From contig NZ_JACJRT010000008.1 of assembly GCF_014697415.1 (NCBI RefSeq), forward strand, positions 248,001-312,000: DNA of 64,000 bases. Reading direction: 5' to 3'. The stretch comes from Cyanobium sp. FACHB-13342. GTDB lineage: Bacteria > Cyanobacteriota > Cyanobacteriia > PCC-6307 > Cyanobiaceae. This document shows positions 1 through 7,799 of the stretch, one piece after another. Position numbers and translations under genes: made by a program. The stretch's first letter is position 1, and every line of letters starts with the position of its first letter. The notes below the pieces were generated by a model that worked only from the letters and a program-made list of their open reading frames with translations, was not told the origin of the DNA and did not search any database.

Positions 1-975
1 CAGGGGCCGATTCCGGAGGGCCTGGGGCTTGCCAGTACGGACAGCGCCACCCCCACCTCCCCGGGGGACGAACCGGCCGCCACGGCGGTGCCCACAGATG
101 GGCAGGTGGCTGGACCCAACGATCACCGTTCCGAGGCCGTGCCCGAGGAACCGGCCCTCGATCCCCCGTTCTGGGGCAGCCAGGTGCTCACCGAGCAGGA
201 CATCAACCTGCAGGAGGTGTTCGCCTACCTCGACCGCAACGCCCTGTTTGCGGGCCAATGGCAGCTGCGCAAGACCCAGCAGCAGAGCCGGGAGGAGTAT
301 GAGGCGATGCTGGCTGAGAAGGCCGAGCCCGTGTTGCAGCAGTGGATGGAGCGCTGTCTTGAGGAGGAGCTGCTCACCCCACGGCTGGCCTACGGCTATT
401 TCCCCTGTGGGCGCAGTGGCAACGCCGTGGTGGTCTTCGATCCCACCCAGCCTCAGCAGGAACTGGGGCGCTTTGGCTTGCCCCGCCAGCGGTCGGGGAA
501 TCGCTACTGCATCGCTGATTTTTACCGTGATCTCTCGCTCGGAGTCGATGGCGCTGTCACGCCTACTGACGTGTTGCCGATGCAAGCCGTGACGATGGGG
601 GAGAGGGCCTCTGCCTTTGCCCGGGAGCTGTTCAAAGCTGACCAATACAGCGACTATCTCTACTTCCATGGGCTTGGGGTGCAGATGGCCGAGGCCCTGG
701 CGGAGTGGGTGCATGCCCGGATTCGGCGGGAACTGGGCTTTGCCGATCCCGCCGACATGCCGTTGCGGGATGTGCTCGCCCAGCGCTACCGCGGCAGCCG
801 CTACTCCTTCGGCTATCCGGCCTGCCCCAATGTGGCGGACTCCCGCCAGCAGCTCATCTGGCTGGGTGCTGATCGCATCGGTCTCACCATGGATGAAAGC
901 GATCAGCTCGACCCCGAGCAGAGCACCACGGCCCTGGTGGCCCTGCACAGCCAGGCCCGTTATTTCTCGGCCTGA
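1..975 (+). CDS. metH: Methionine synthase, B12-dependent, C-terminal part (partial)
   Basis: The frame is open from the first base, so this is the 3' end of a longer gene cut by the window edge. The roughly 324 visible residues match the C-terminal AdoMet-binding reactivation domain of cobalamin-dependent methionine synthase. Recognisable stretches are the 'QEVFAYLDRNALFAGQW' entry to the domain, 'AYGYFPC', 'GLGVQMAEALAEWVH', 'YRGSRYSFGYPACPN' and the closing 'HSQARYF'. MetH transfers the methyl group of methyl-tetrahydrofolate to homocysteine through methylcobalamin, and this domain remethylates oxidised cofactor using AdoMet. The GTG at 88 is an internal valine codon, not a start. The catalytic and cobalamin domains should lie to the left of the window. 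The same window carries cobU and a B12-riboswitch cobalt locus, which fits use of a cobalamin. Confidence 0.93.
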   Translation, partial: QGPIPEGLGLASTDSATPTSPGDEPAATAVPTDGQVAGPNDHRSEAVPEEPALDPPFWGSQVLTEQDINLQEVFAYLDRNALFAGQWQLRKTQQQSREEYEAMLAEKAEPVLQQWMERCLEEELLTPRLAYGYFPCGRSGNAVVVFDPTQPQQELGRFGLPRQRSGNRYCIADFYRDLSLGVDGAVTPTDVLPMQAVTMGERASAFARELFKADQYSDYLYFHGLGVQMAEALAEWVHARIRRELGFADPADMPLRDVLAQRYRGSRYSFGYPACPNVADSRQQLIWLGADRIGLTMDESDQLDPEQSTTALVALHSQARYFSA

Positions 976-1022
976 CCGGACGCGCTCCCTCTTAGCCTGC
1001 AGGCGTTCTTGCTGAGCAGGCC

Positions 1023-1295
1023 ATGGCCATTGCAGGCCCCGGCGGCGTTGACGCCGCGATCGCATCGGGCATCGATCTCGATGGCACACCCATCCCCGCG
1101 GAAATGATCGCCCTGTACACCGAGGTGATGGACCTGGAGAGTCAGCGCGCCCGCAGCGGCGTTAAGAAGTCGATGCGCAACCGCATCGTCAAGACCGGAT
1201 CCAAACACTTCGACCAGGCCACGTTGGATGCCCGCCTGCAGGCGGCCGGATGGGAGGGGCTTAAAGCCAAGGAGATTGCCTTCTTTTACTCCTGA
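1023..1295 (+). CDS. Small conserved cyanobacterial protein, DUF4090-like
   Basis: A 90-residue soluble protein with no signal peptide or membrane segment. It has the features I associate with the cyanobacterial DUF4090 family: an N-terminal 'GVDAAIASGIDLDGTPIP', a central basic 'KKSMRNRIVKTGSKHFD' and a C-terminal 'LKAKEIAFFYS'. Function is unknown. It starts 47 nt after metH on the same strand and could be cotranscribed with it. The ATG at 1023 is the natural start. The family name is from memory and is less certain than the coding call. Confidence 0.8.
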   Translation: MAIAGPGGVDAAIASGIDLDGTPIPAEMIALYTEVMDLESQRARSGVKKSMRNRIVKTGSKHFDQATLDARLQAAGWEGLKAKEIAFFYS

Positions 1296-1298
1296 TCC

Positions 1299-1526
1299 CT
1301 AGCTGCACATCTCCTCGAGGGCATCGATCACCTCTTGCTGAAACTCCTCCAGATCGGAGGAGTCGCTCAGGTCGATTCCCTCTCCGGCGGCATTCTGGGT
1401 GAGCTCCTGGAAATGGAAGGCCCCTTCGCCGTGGGCGAGGAATTCCATGGCGGAGGGTTCACCGCTCTCTTTGTAGGCGTCGCAGAGGGCCAGGAAGGCC
1501 GCATCCTCGGTGAATTCCCAGCTCAT
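1299..1526 (-). CDS. Small acidic hypothetical protein
   Basis: A 75-residue, strongly acidic protein with the motif 'SAMEFLAHGEGAFHFQELTQ' and an acidic C-terminal tail ending in 'EEMCS'. I do not recognise a family. It converges on the DUF4090-like gene with only 3 nt between the stop codons, and its start faces the DUF2237 gene across about 210 nt. Compact placement and a plausible composition support a real gene, but no function can be given. Confidence 0.6.
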   Translation of the reverse strand: MSWEFTEDAAFLALCDAYKESGEPSAMEFLAHGEGAFHFQELTQNAAGEGIDLSDSSDLEEFQQEVIDALEEMCS

Positions 1527-1735
1527 GAAGGGGGCCGCGCTGAAAAACAGGGTGAACGCGCTAACCGACCTTTAACGCCTCCCCCCCGGAATCCGTCAAC
1601 CACCTCGCCCCACTTTGTGCCGGTGTGTTGCCTTTGGTGCAGCCCTGTGGCTCCCCGGAAAGCCTGGGTTCCGGCCCGATGCGGCGCCCGGATCCCTTGG
1701 CCAGACTTGCGGCACTGCCGTTGCCAATCCCTGTC

Positions 1736-2119
1736 GTGAGCGATTCCAGCCCCAGCCTCCCGCCCTCGCTCAATGTGCTCGGTGAGCCGCTGGAGGTGTG
1801 TGGATGCCAGCCCATGACCGGCTGGTTCCGCGATGGCCACTGCCGCACCAATGCCGCAGATCTGGGCCGCCACAGCGTCTGCTGCGTCGTGACGGAGGCG
1901 TTTCTGCGCTACAGCGCCGCCCAGGGCAACGATCTGAGCACCCCGGTCCCGGCCTACGACTTTCCCGGACTCCAGCCAGGGGACCACTGGTGTGTGTGTG
2001 CCCCCCGCTGGCTGGAGGCCTATGAGGACGGCATGGCCCCTCCCGTGCGGTTGGAAGCCACAGAGGACTCCACCCTCGAGGTCATTTCCCTGGAGCTGCT
2101 GCGGGCCAACGCCGCCTAG
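1736..2119 (+). CDS. DUF2237 family protein
   Basis: About 127 residues with the DUF2237 pattern: 'NVLGEPLEVCGCQPMTGWFR', 'DGHCRTNAADLGRHSVCC', 'GNDLSTPVP' and 'FPGLQPGDHWCVCAPRW'. The conserved cysteines and tryptophans are in place. The family is widespread in bacteria and some eukaryotes and has no established biochemical role. I chose the GTG at 1736 because the family normally begins close to the 'NVLG' motif. An ATG at 1679 and other in-frame starts would add a proline-rich tail that the family lacks. Confidence 0.8.
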   Translation: MSDSSPSLPPSLNVLGEPLEVCGCQPMTGWFRDGHCRTNAADLGRHSVCCVVTEAFLRYSAAQGNDLSTPVPAYDFPGLQPGDHWCVCAPRWLEAYEDGMAPPVRLEATEDSTLEVISLELLRANAA

Positions 2120-2137
2120 GCGAACTCCGGGCACTCC

Positions 2138-2941
2138 TCACCAGGGGATGGGTTGGCCGTCCCAGGCCCAGAAGCCGCCAGACCGCTCCGGGCTGAGCCC
2201 TTCCAGGACCCTGAGCAGCTGGGTAGCTGCGCGTTGGGGGCTGAACAGCCGGCCAGGGGGCACGCCGGCCTGGAATGGCGCTGAGAGGGCCGTTGCCGTG
2301 GTTCCGGGATGGAGCAGGCTGACGCATCCTTGGGGCTTGCGGCGACGCCACTCGAGGGCAAGGGTGCGCAGCAGCTGGTTCTGGGCTGCCTTGGCGGCGC
2401 GGTAGGCGTACCACCCACCCAGCTGGTTGTCGCCGATGCTGCCCACCCGAGCCGACAGGCTGGCGAAGTGGAAGGGGGCATCGCCGGGCAGGCAGCACTC
2501 GATGGCTTGGGCCAGCAGCAGCGGTGCGAAGGCATTGATCGCAAAGCTCCGCTCCAGGCCGAGGCGGTTCACCTGGGCCAGGCGCTTCTCGGGTTGGAGC
2601 CCGGGCCCGTGCAGCACCCCAGCGGTGTGGATCACCAGGCGCAGGGGAGGGCGATCCCTCAGGCTGGCGCCAAGTCGCTCCAGGCTGGCGTCATCGGTGA
2701 GGTCGAGGGGCAGGTAATCGACCCCCTGACAGTCCGCTGACGCTGCGGAGCGCCAATCCCTTCGGGAGGCCCCCACCCGGTGCAGGTGGGGCGCCAACGG
2801 AGCGAGCTCCTGCAGAAGGGCCTGGCCGATCCCCCCACAGCCCACCACCAGGGCCGTGCCTTGCCAGGAGCTCCAGTTCGATCGCAGGGGCGTGACCACA
2901 GAACGCTTCGGGGGCTGGGACGGCACCGCTCCCTGGCGCAT
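2138..2941 (-). CDS. Short-chain dehydrogenase/reductase (SDR) family protein
   Basis: A 267-residue protein with a classical SDR layout: a glycine-rich dinucleotide-binding loop 'LVVGCGGIGQALLQELA' near residues 30-47, an acidic 'LDLTDDASLE', a 'HTAGVLHG' strand in place of NNAG, a serine-containing 'FHFASLSARVGS' and the catalytic 'YAYRAAK' (Y-x3-K). It should be a cytoplasmic NAD(P)-dependent oxidoreductase. The closest general type I recall is the C-factor/CsgA-like subgroup; the substrate is unknown. The gene is divergent from gpsA, with only about 36 nt between the ATG codons, so the true start may be a little inside. The first 25 residues are not conserved-looking. Confidence 0.85.
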   Translation of the reverse strand: MRQGAVPSQPPKRSVVTPLRSNWSSWQGTALVVGCGGIGQALLQELAPLAPHLHRVGASRRDWRSAASADCQGVDYLPLDLTDDASLERLGASLRDRPPLRLVIHTAGVLHGPGLQPEKRLAQVNRLGLERSFAINAFAPLLLAQAIECCLPGDAPFHFASLSARVGSIGDNQLGGWYAYRAAKAAQNQLLRTLALEWRRRKPQGCVSLLHPGTTATALSAPFQAGVPPGRLFSPQRAATQLLRVLEGLSPERSGGFWAWDGQPIPW

Positions 2942-2977
2942 GATGGCAGCGCTGTTCTGCCTGCCGCCTCACACCCG

Positions 2978-3901
2978 ATGGGCCTTCGCATCACCGTATT
3001 GGGTCTGGGCGCCTGGGGGCAGACCCTGATGGGGCGCTGGCAAGCCCAGGGCCACCGGGTGGAGGGCTGGTCCCGGAGTTCGGGCGGCAGCCCGATCGAT
3101 CTGCTGGTGGATTGCGAGCTGGTGGTGTCGGCCGTGGCGATGGCGGGGGTGCAGCCCCTGGCTGAGGCCCTGGCCCCCCACTGGCCCCCAGGCCTTCCCC
3201 TGCTCAGCTGCAGCAAGGGTCTCGACCTCTCCAGCCTGGCTACGGCCACCCAGCTCTGGGCCGCCCCATTGCCTGCCACTCCCCTGTTGGTGCTGAGTGG
3301 GCCGAATCTGGCGACGGAGGTGCGGCAGGGTCTGCCAGCGGCCAGCGTGTTGGCCGGAACCGACCACGATCTCACCCGCGAACTGCAGCGTCAGCTCAGC
3401 GATGAAACCCTGCGTCTCTATACCAACGGCGATCCGATCGGTACGGAGGCTGCTGGTGCCCTCAAGAACGTGATGGCCGTGGCGGCGGGGATTGCCGATG
3501 GCCTGGCCCTTGGGGCCAACGCCAAGGCCTCCCTGCTCTGCCGGGGTCTGGCGGAGATCGGCGTGGTGCTGGAGGGGCTCGGCGGGGTGACGAGCACCCT
3601 CTATGGCCTGGCCGGTCTAGGCGACCTGCTGGCGACAGCCAACAGCACCCTCAGCCGCAACTACCGCTGCGGCTTGTTGCTGGCGGAGGGATGCAGTGAG
3701 GAGCAGGCCCGGGAGCGCATCGCGGCCACGGTGGAGGGCCCCCGCACGGCCCGTGCCGCCTTGCAGCTGGCTGCTCGTCGGGGATGGCATCTGCCCATCT
3801 GCGAGCAGGTGGTGCGGGTGCTCGATGGCGAGGCCAGACCGGCAGACGCCGTGCGGGCCCTGATGGAGCGGGACCTGCGACCCGAATGGAGCCAGCCATG
3901 A
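2978..3901 (+). CDS. gpsA: NAD(P)H-dependent glycerol-3-phosphate dehydrogenase
   Basis: A 307-residue GpsA that makes sn-glycerol 3-phosphate from dihydroxyacetone phosphate for phospholipid synthesis in the cytoplasm. The N-terminal Rossmann motif 'VLGLGAWGQTLMGRW' begins at residue 6. The substrate/catalytic region 'EAAGALKNVMAVAAGIADG' contains the conserved lysine, and 'GLGDLLATANSTLSRNYR' is a family signature. At 307 residues it is slightly shorter than the usual ~330. The ATG at 2978 sits right before the Rossmann strand. The stop overlaps the start of the PhzF-like gene (ATGA at 3898), opening a four-gene run of overlapping frames to 6660. Confidence 0.96.
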   Translation: MGLRITVLGLGAWGQTLMGRWQAQGHRVEGWSRSSGGSPIDLLVDCELVVSAVAMAGVQPLAEALAPHWPPGLPLLSCSKGLDLSSLATATQLWAAPLPATPLLVLSGPNLATEVRQGLPAASVLAGTDHDLTRELQRQLSDETLRLYTNGDPIGTEAAGALKNVMAVAAGIADGLALGANAKASLLCRGLAEIGVVLEGLGGVTSTLYGLAGLGDLLATANSTLSRNYRCGLLLAEGCSEEQARERIAATVEGPRTARAALQLAARRGWHLPICEQVVRVLDGEARPADAVRALMERDLRPEWSQP

Positions 3902-4812
3902 TCAGCTCCACGCCCGCGGTACTGGTGGAAGCCTTCGCCGCCGGACCCTGCCGGGGGAATGGGGCCGCCGTCGTGCTGCTCGACCAGCCCTTGGGGGATG
4001 GGGGCCTGCAGGCGATCGCCCGCAGTCTCAACCAGTCGGAAACGGCCTTTTTGTTGCGCCAACAGGATCGCTGGTGTCTGCGCTGGTTCACCCCCACCTG
4101 CGAAGTGCCCTTGTGCGGCCACGCCACCCTGGCTGCCCTGCTGGCGCTGGGGCATTGGCAGTTGCTGGAAGCCGGGCAGCCGGTGTCGCTCTGGACCCGC
4201 AGCGGTCCCCTGGCCGTGCGGCTGGAGCTCCCCGGTGGGCCAAACCAGCCCGCGAGTGGCTCCGTCGTGCTGCCCAGCGCCGGCTTGCTTCCCGCCGAAC
4301 CGACTCCCCCCCTGATTCGCCTGTTGCAAGGGCGCTTGGGCGTCAAACCAACGGACTACTGGGGCTCGTCCCTGGGCTACCGGATCGCCCTGCTGCCACC
4401 GGAGGCTCCGTTGGCGGCGATGGCCAGTGTGGCCTCCGAGTTGCAGGGGCCGGATCGGATGGGATTGGTGCTGATGCAGTCGCTTGAAGGGCTGGAGCAG
4501 GATCCGCCCCCCTCCGTCCTGGGTCAACGGGCCGACTATCAATTGCGCTTCTTTGCCCCAGGACTGGGCATCGAAGAGGATCCAGTGACCGGGTCCGCCC
4601 ATGCCTTGGTGGCGCCGTTCTGGCTCGACCAGTTGAAACGGCCATCGGTCGTGGGCTGGCAATGCTCCCCCCGACCGGGCGGCATGGTGCTCGAAACGGC
4701 GTCTTCAGGCATGATCCGCTTGAGCGGTACGGGCCATCTTCTGTGGAACGGCACATTGCACGTGCAAGCCGATGGCTGCGGAGTCGAGCCATGGGCCGCG
4801 TTGCTCGCCTGA
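3898..4812 (+). CDS. PhzF family isomerase-like protein
   Basis: A 304-residue PhzF-fold protein. It keeps the family's active-site features: 'LNQSETAFLL' with the catalytic glutamate near residue 45, 'PLCGHATLAALLAL' in the N-terminal half, and 'EEDPVTGSAHALVAPFW' in the C-terminal half. PhzF of phenazine biosynthesis isomerises trans-2,3-dihydro-3-hydroxyanthranilate. No other phenazine gene is present, so this is almost certainly one of the many PhzF-like proteins of unknown substrate. It overlaps gpsA by 4 nt and the SpoIID-like gene by 22 nt, suggesting translational coupling. Confidence 0.88.
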   Translation: MISSTPAVLVEAFAAGPCRGNGAAVVLLDQPLGDGGLQAIARSLNQSETAFLLRQQDRWCLRWFTPTCEVPLCGHATLAALLALGHWQLLEAGQPVSLWTRSGPLAVRLELPGGPNQPASGSVVLPSAGLLPAEPTPPLIRLLQGRLGVKPTDYWGSSLGYRIALLPPEAPLAAMASVASELQGPDRMGLVLMQSLEGLEQDPPPSVLGQRADYQLRFFAPGLGIEEDPVTGSAHALVAPFWLDQLKRPSVVGWQCSPRPGGMVLETASSGMIRLSGTGHLLWNGTLHVQADGCGVEPWAALLA

Positions 4813-5816
4813 GCCTGCTCCCGTCTGGGCTGCGGCTCCGCAGTCCCTTCAACCGCCGCTTGATGGTGGCGGGTCCCATGGCCATCGCGGCCGTGGCGGT
4901 GGGCTTCGCCGCCCAGGGACTCGTCCCAAAGCCCTACGGCGCCGCCCAGGGCGAACTGCTCGACGCGCTGATTGAGACTCCGCCGCCTCCGCAGGACACC
5001 ACCGCCGCCGCTGAGGGCCTGCGCCGGCTGGAGGCCCGCCGTGCCGCCGTCCCCACGACGGCCGGCTCCGGCGGCACCCTCGGCCTGGCCGAACCCGAGG
5101 CCGGGCCGACGGTGGATCTGGAGATCCGCGTGGCCCTGCTGACTGCTGGATCCAGCCCTGCGCTCTCAGCCACTGGCCCCTGGCAATTGGTGAGCCGGGA
5201 TGGCCAGTTGTTGCAGCAGGGGGACGGCGGTGCGCCGGTCAATCTGGCTGAGCTCTGGTCCCAGGGTCCCGAGGCCTGGCTCCAGACCACGGGGGGGGCG
5301 CTTCTGGTCAATGGCAGCCCCTATGGCGGCCGTTTGCGGTTGATCCGAGACAGTGATGGGCTGCGCCTGGTGAACCATCTCGGCCTCGAGACCTACATCG
5401 CGTCTGTGGTGGGTGCGGAGATGCCCAGCAGTTGGTCGATGGAGGCCCTGCGGGCCCAGGCCGTTGCCGCCCGCTCCTACGCCCTGGCCCACATGGCCAG
5501 GCCAGCCAACCGTCACTGGCATCTCGGTGACACCACGCGCTGGCAGGCCTACAAGGGCCTCTCCAGGAGTAACGCTCGCACCCGTCAGGCGGCCGCAAGC
5601 ACCGCAGGTTTGATTCTCAGTTACCAGGGTGGAATCGTGGAGAGCCTCTATGCCGCCAACCGCCAGATCAGTCTTGAGGCCCACGGTCACCTGGGGGCCA
5701 GCATGAGCCAGCACGGAGCCCAGGATCTGGCCCAGCAGGGCTTCCGGTACAACCAGATCCTTGGCCACTACTACCAAGGGGCGTCCCTGGCACGCCTCAA
5801 GGCCGGTGCGGGCTGA
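4791..5816 (+). CDS. SpoIID/LytB-domain protein
   Basis: A 341-residue exported or membrane-anchored protein. After a basic N-terminus a hydrophobic segment 'MAIAAVAVGFAAQG' (around residues 30-42) acts as signal or anchor. A linker follows, then the SpoIID domain with 'LETYIASVVGAEMPSSWSME', 'EALRAQAVAARSYAL' and 'MSQHGAQDLAQQG'. SpoIID is a lytic transglycosylase acting on peptidoglycan stripped of stem peptides, so a wall-remodelling role is likely here. The ATG at 4791 overlaps the phzF-like stop; an ATG at 4863 just before the hydrophobic segment is an alternative. The final stop overlaps the next gene. Confidence 0.88.
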   Translation: MGRVARLSLLPSGLRLRSPFNRRLMVAGPMAIAAVAVGFAAQGLVPKPYGAAQGELLDALIETPPPPQDTTAAAEGLRRLEARRAAVPTTAGSGGTLGLAEPEAGPTVDLEIRVALLTAGSSPALSATGPWQLVSRDGQLLQQGDGGAPVNLAELWSQGPEAWLQTTGGALLVNGSPYGGRLRLIRDSDGLRLVNHLGLETYIASVVGAEMPSSWSMEALRAQAVAARSYALAHMARPANRHWHLGDTTRWQAYKGLSRSNARTRQAAASTAGLILSYQGGIVESLYAANRQISLEAHGHLGASMSQHGAQDLAQQGFRYNQILGHYYQGASLARLKAGAG

Positions 5817-6660
5817 GCAGTACTGGAACAGGGCGCTGGAGCGTTCCGTCGAGGCCCAGCGCAGCGGGGCCCTGGTCCCTCTGGCCACCGAGGTGGTGGA
5901 TCTGCCGGGGTTGGAGCCGTTTGTGCTGCGCCGGTTGCTCAGCCGCACGCCCAAACACCTGCGCCGTGGCGGGCCCAAACCCAATCCCTTCCTTCCCTGG
6001 GAGCCTGAGTTGGAGGTGGAATGCCTCGCTTCCGGACATGTGGTCCTGCTCAACAAATATCCCGTGCAGCCTGGCCACCTGCTCGTGATTACCCAGGCCT
6101 GGCAACCCCAGGCGGGCTGGTTGCGTCCTGACGATTGGGCAGGTGTGGCCCAGGTGGCCTCCGATACGGCGGGGCTGTGGTTCTTCAACAGTTCCCCCGC
6201 CTCCGGCGCCAGCCAGCCCCACCGCCACCTGCAGCTGCTCCCCAGGCGTAGCGGCGAACCCAGCTGTCCGTTGGCAGGGGCCCTGCAGGCCCAGCTGGAG
6301 GAGCGTCAGGAGACCGGGGGCCGTGCCAGCTCGGCCTGGCCTTGGGCCTATTGCTTGAGTCGCCGCCGTGATCCTCTGGCTGGCAGCGACCTCGAGGACC
6401 TCTACCTCCGCCATGCCGAGCAGCTGGGCCTGGGCTCACCGCTCCACGATCCCCAACCCCTCCACCCGTACAACCTGCTGTTTGACGACCATTGGATGCT
6501 CACGGTGCGGCGCACCGAGGAACACTGTGCCGGTTTCAGCCTGAATGCCCTGGCCTTTGGTGGGTCCCTCCTCGCAACCGAGCGCTCGGATCTCACCTGG
6601 TTGCAGCGGGAAGGGCCCTGGCAGTTGCTGCGATCGGTCGCCAGCCCTCCGCTGTCATGA
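5806..6660 (+). CDS. ATP adenylyltransferase / Ap4A phosphorylase-like protein
   Basis: A HIT-superfamily protein of about 284 residues. The active-site stretch 'NSSPASGASQPHRHLQLLP' carries the H-x-H-x-Q signature of Ap4A phosphorylases, and 'VLLNKYPVQPGHLLVIT' upstream is the matching substrate-side motif. 'LLFDDHWMLTVRR' follows in the C-terminal part. Enzymes of this type split diadenosine tetraphosphate into ATP and ADP using phosphate. The start is not settled: GTG at 5806 overlaps the SpoIID-like stop by 11 nt, and a TTG at 5761 would add 15 residues. It is the last gene of the run that begins with gpsA. Confidence 0.85.
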   Translation: MRAEQYWNRALERSVEAQRSGALVPLATEVVDLPGLEPFVLRRLLSRTPKHLRRGGPKPNPFLPWEPELEVECLASGHVVLLNKYPVQPGHLLVITQAWQPQAGWLRPDDWAGVAQVASDTAGLWFFNSSPASGASQPHRHLQLLPRRSGEPSCPLAGALQAQLEERQETGGRASSAWPWAYCLSRRRDPLAGSDLEDLYLRHAEQLGLGSPLHDPQPLHPYNLLFDDHWMLTVRRTEEHCAGFSLNALAFGGSLLATERSDLTWLQREGPWQLLRSVASPPLS

Positions 6661-6756
6661 ACCGGGTTCCGTAATTTCCCGGTTGCGGAACCACCTGTTG
6701 CCGGGCCTGGTTGGAAAGCAAGGGGGAACTGCCCCTGCTGAATCACTCCTGTCACG

Positions 6757-7566
6757 ATGACCAAACCCCTCAAGACCCCTGCCAAAGCCGGGGGCTCGAC
6801 GTCCCGCCGTGCCCTCCTGCAACGGAACCAGCGGGTCAACCAGTACCGCGCTCTAGTGACCCCGATTGCGGCGCACTATTGCCGCCGTTGCCCCGAACCA
6901 TTCGATGATCTGATGCAGGTAGGCCTGCTTGGCCTGCTGCGAGCCGCCGAGCTCTATCAAGCCAAGACCGCAACCCCGTTTGAAGCCTTTGCCAGACCCC
7001 ACATCCGCGGGGCGATCCTGCACTATTTACGGGATTCCTCCCAGGCCGTACGGCTGCCCCGTCGCCAGATGGAGCTCCAGGACAAGCTGCGCCAGCTGAG
7101 GGCCGGCTGGTGTGCCCGCCATGGCCAGGAACCAACGGCTGAGGAGCTGCGTCAGGCCCTCGACCTCACCCGTCAGCAGTGGCAAGACCTTCTCAGAGGT
7201 CAAGCCATGGCCCGTCCGTCAGCCCTTGGGGCCACGACGGAAGACCTTCAGGCCCTGGCCGCCGATGGCGAGGAGAGCTGGATGGAGCCCATGGAGACCG
7301 ACCAAACCATCTTGCGCCAGTTAGCCCGGCTGGAGCCCTGTCTCCGATTGGTGATCCAAAAGGTGGTGCTAGCCGGCTGGACCTATCGGCGTACGGCTGC
7401 CCTGCTGGAGGTGAGTCCGATGACCGTGCAGCGACGACTCAAGCGGGGGTTGGCCCTGCTTCAAGAGGGCTTTCCCGCTGCGGTGGCGGATGACGCAGCC
7501 CTACTAGGGCCCCTCAGCCGTTCCCGGACCCTGCATCACGCTGCATCTGTTGCTCCAGGGTGGTGA
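6757..7566 (+). CDS. Sigma-70 family RNA polymerase sigma factor, group 3-like
   Basis: A 269-residue sigma factor. Region 2 is visible as 'DDLMQVGLLGLLRAAELYQ' followed by 'PFEAFARPHIRGAILHYLRD', which binds core enzyme and the -10 element. Region 3 follows with 'GQEPTAEELRQALDL'. Region 4 ends with the helix-turn-helix 'YRRTAALLEVSPMTVQRRLK', which reads the -35 box. There is no long region 1, so it is not a primary (group 1/2) factor; it resembles the group 3 factors that cyanobacteria use for special regulons such as motility or stress. No anti-sigma gene is adjacent. The C-terminal 55 nt overlap a small gene on the other strand. Confidence 0.88.
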   Translation: MTKPLKTPAKAGGSTSRRALLQRNQRVNQYRALVTPIAAHYCRRCPEPFDDLMQVGLLGLLRAAELYQAKTATPFEAFARPHIRGAILHYLRDSSQAVRLPRRQMELQDKLRQLRAGWCARHGQEPTAEELRQALDLTRQQWQDLLRGQAMARPSALGATTEDLQALAADGEESWMEPMETDQTILRQLARLEPCLRLVIQKVVLAGWTYRRTAALLEVSPMTVQRRLKRGLALLQEGFPAAVADDAALLGPLSRSRTLHHAASVAPGW

Positions 7567-7708
7567 TGGCTGCCGTGACGGCAGCCAGTTGCCGTTCCGC
7601 GCCGTCCCGCCAGAACCGCAGCATGCGCAGTTTGCGTTCCTGATGGCGACGCCAGCTGCTCTGGCCACCTTCGTCGCCGTTGCCGCAGCAGCCAAGGAGG
7701 GGGAGCAT
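7514..7708 (-). CDS. Small basic hypothetical protein, probably conserved in picocyanobacteria
   Basis: A 64-residue protein whose core 'RKLRMLRFWRDGAERQLAAV' leads into a helical, probably coiled-coil, 'TTLEQQMQRD'. The pattern (basic helix, FWRD, alternating hydrophobic positions) looks like small cyanobacterial proteins I have seen, but I cannot name a family. The first 18 residues are Cys/Gly-rich and unlike the rest, so the real start may be internal. Its 3' end overlaps the sigma factor gene by 53 nt in antisense, which lowers confidence. Confidence 0.45.
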   Translation of the reverse strand: MLPLLGCCGNGDEGGQSSWRRHQERKLRMLRFWRDGAERQLAAVTAAITTLEQQMQRDAGSGNG

Positions 7709-7799
7709 GAGAAAGTGGAGAAGTGCCCTGAGGTTCTAGCGACCTCGGTGCGTCACCCGAGTGCCGTGTTGCCCGCCCCAACGGGTGTTTCCCCCAGCA

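Noticed and set aside
3898-4812. A phenazine biosynthesis locus suggested by the PhzF-like gene
   Set aside because: No phzA/B, D, E or G partner is nearby; PhzF-like proteins of other function are common.
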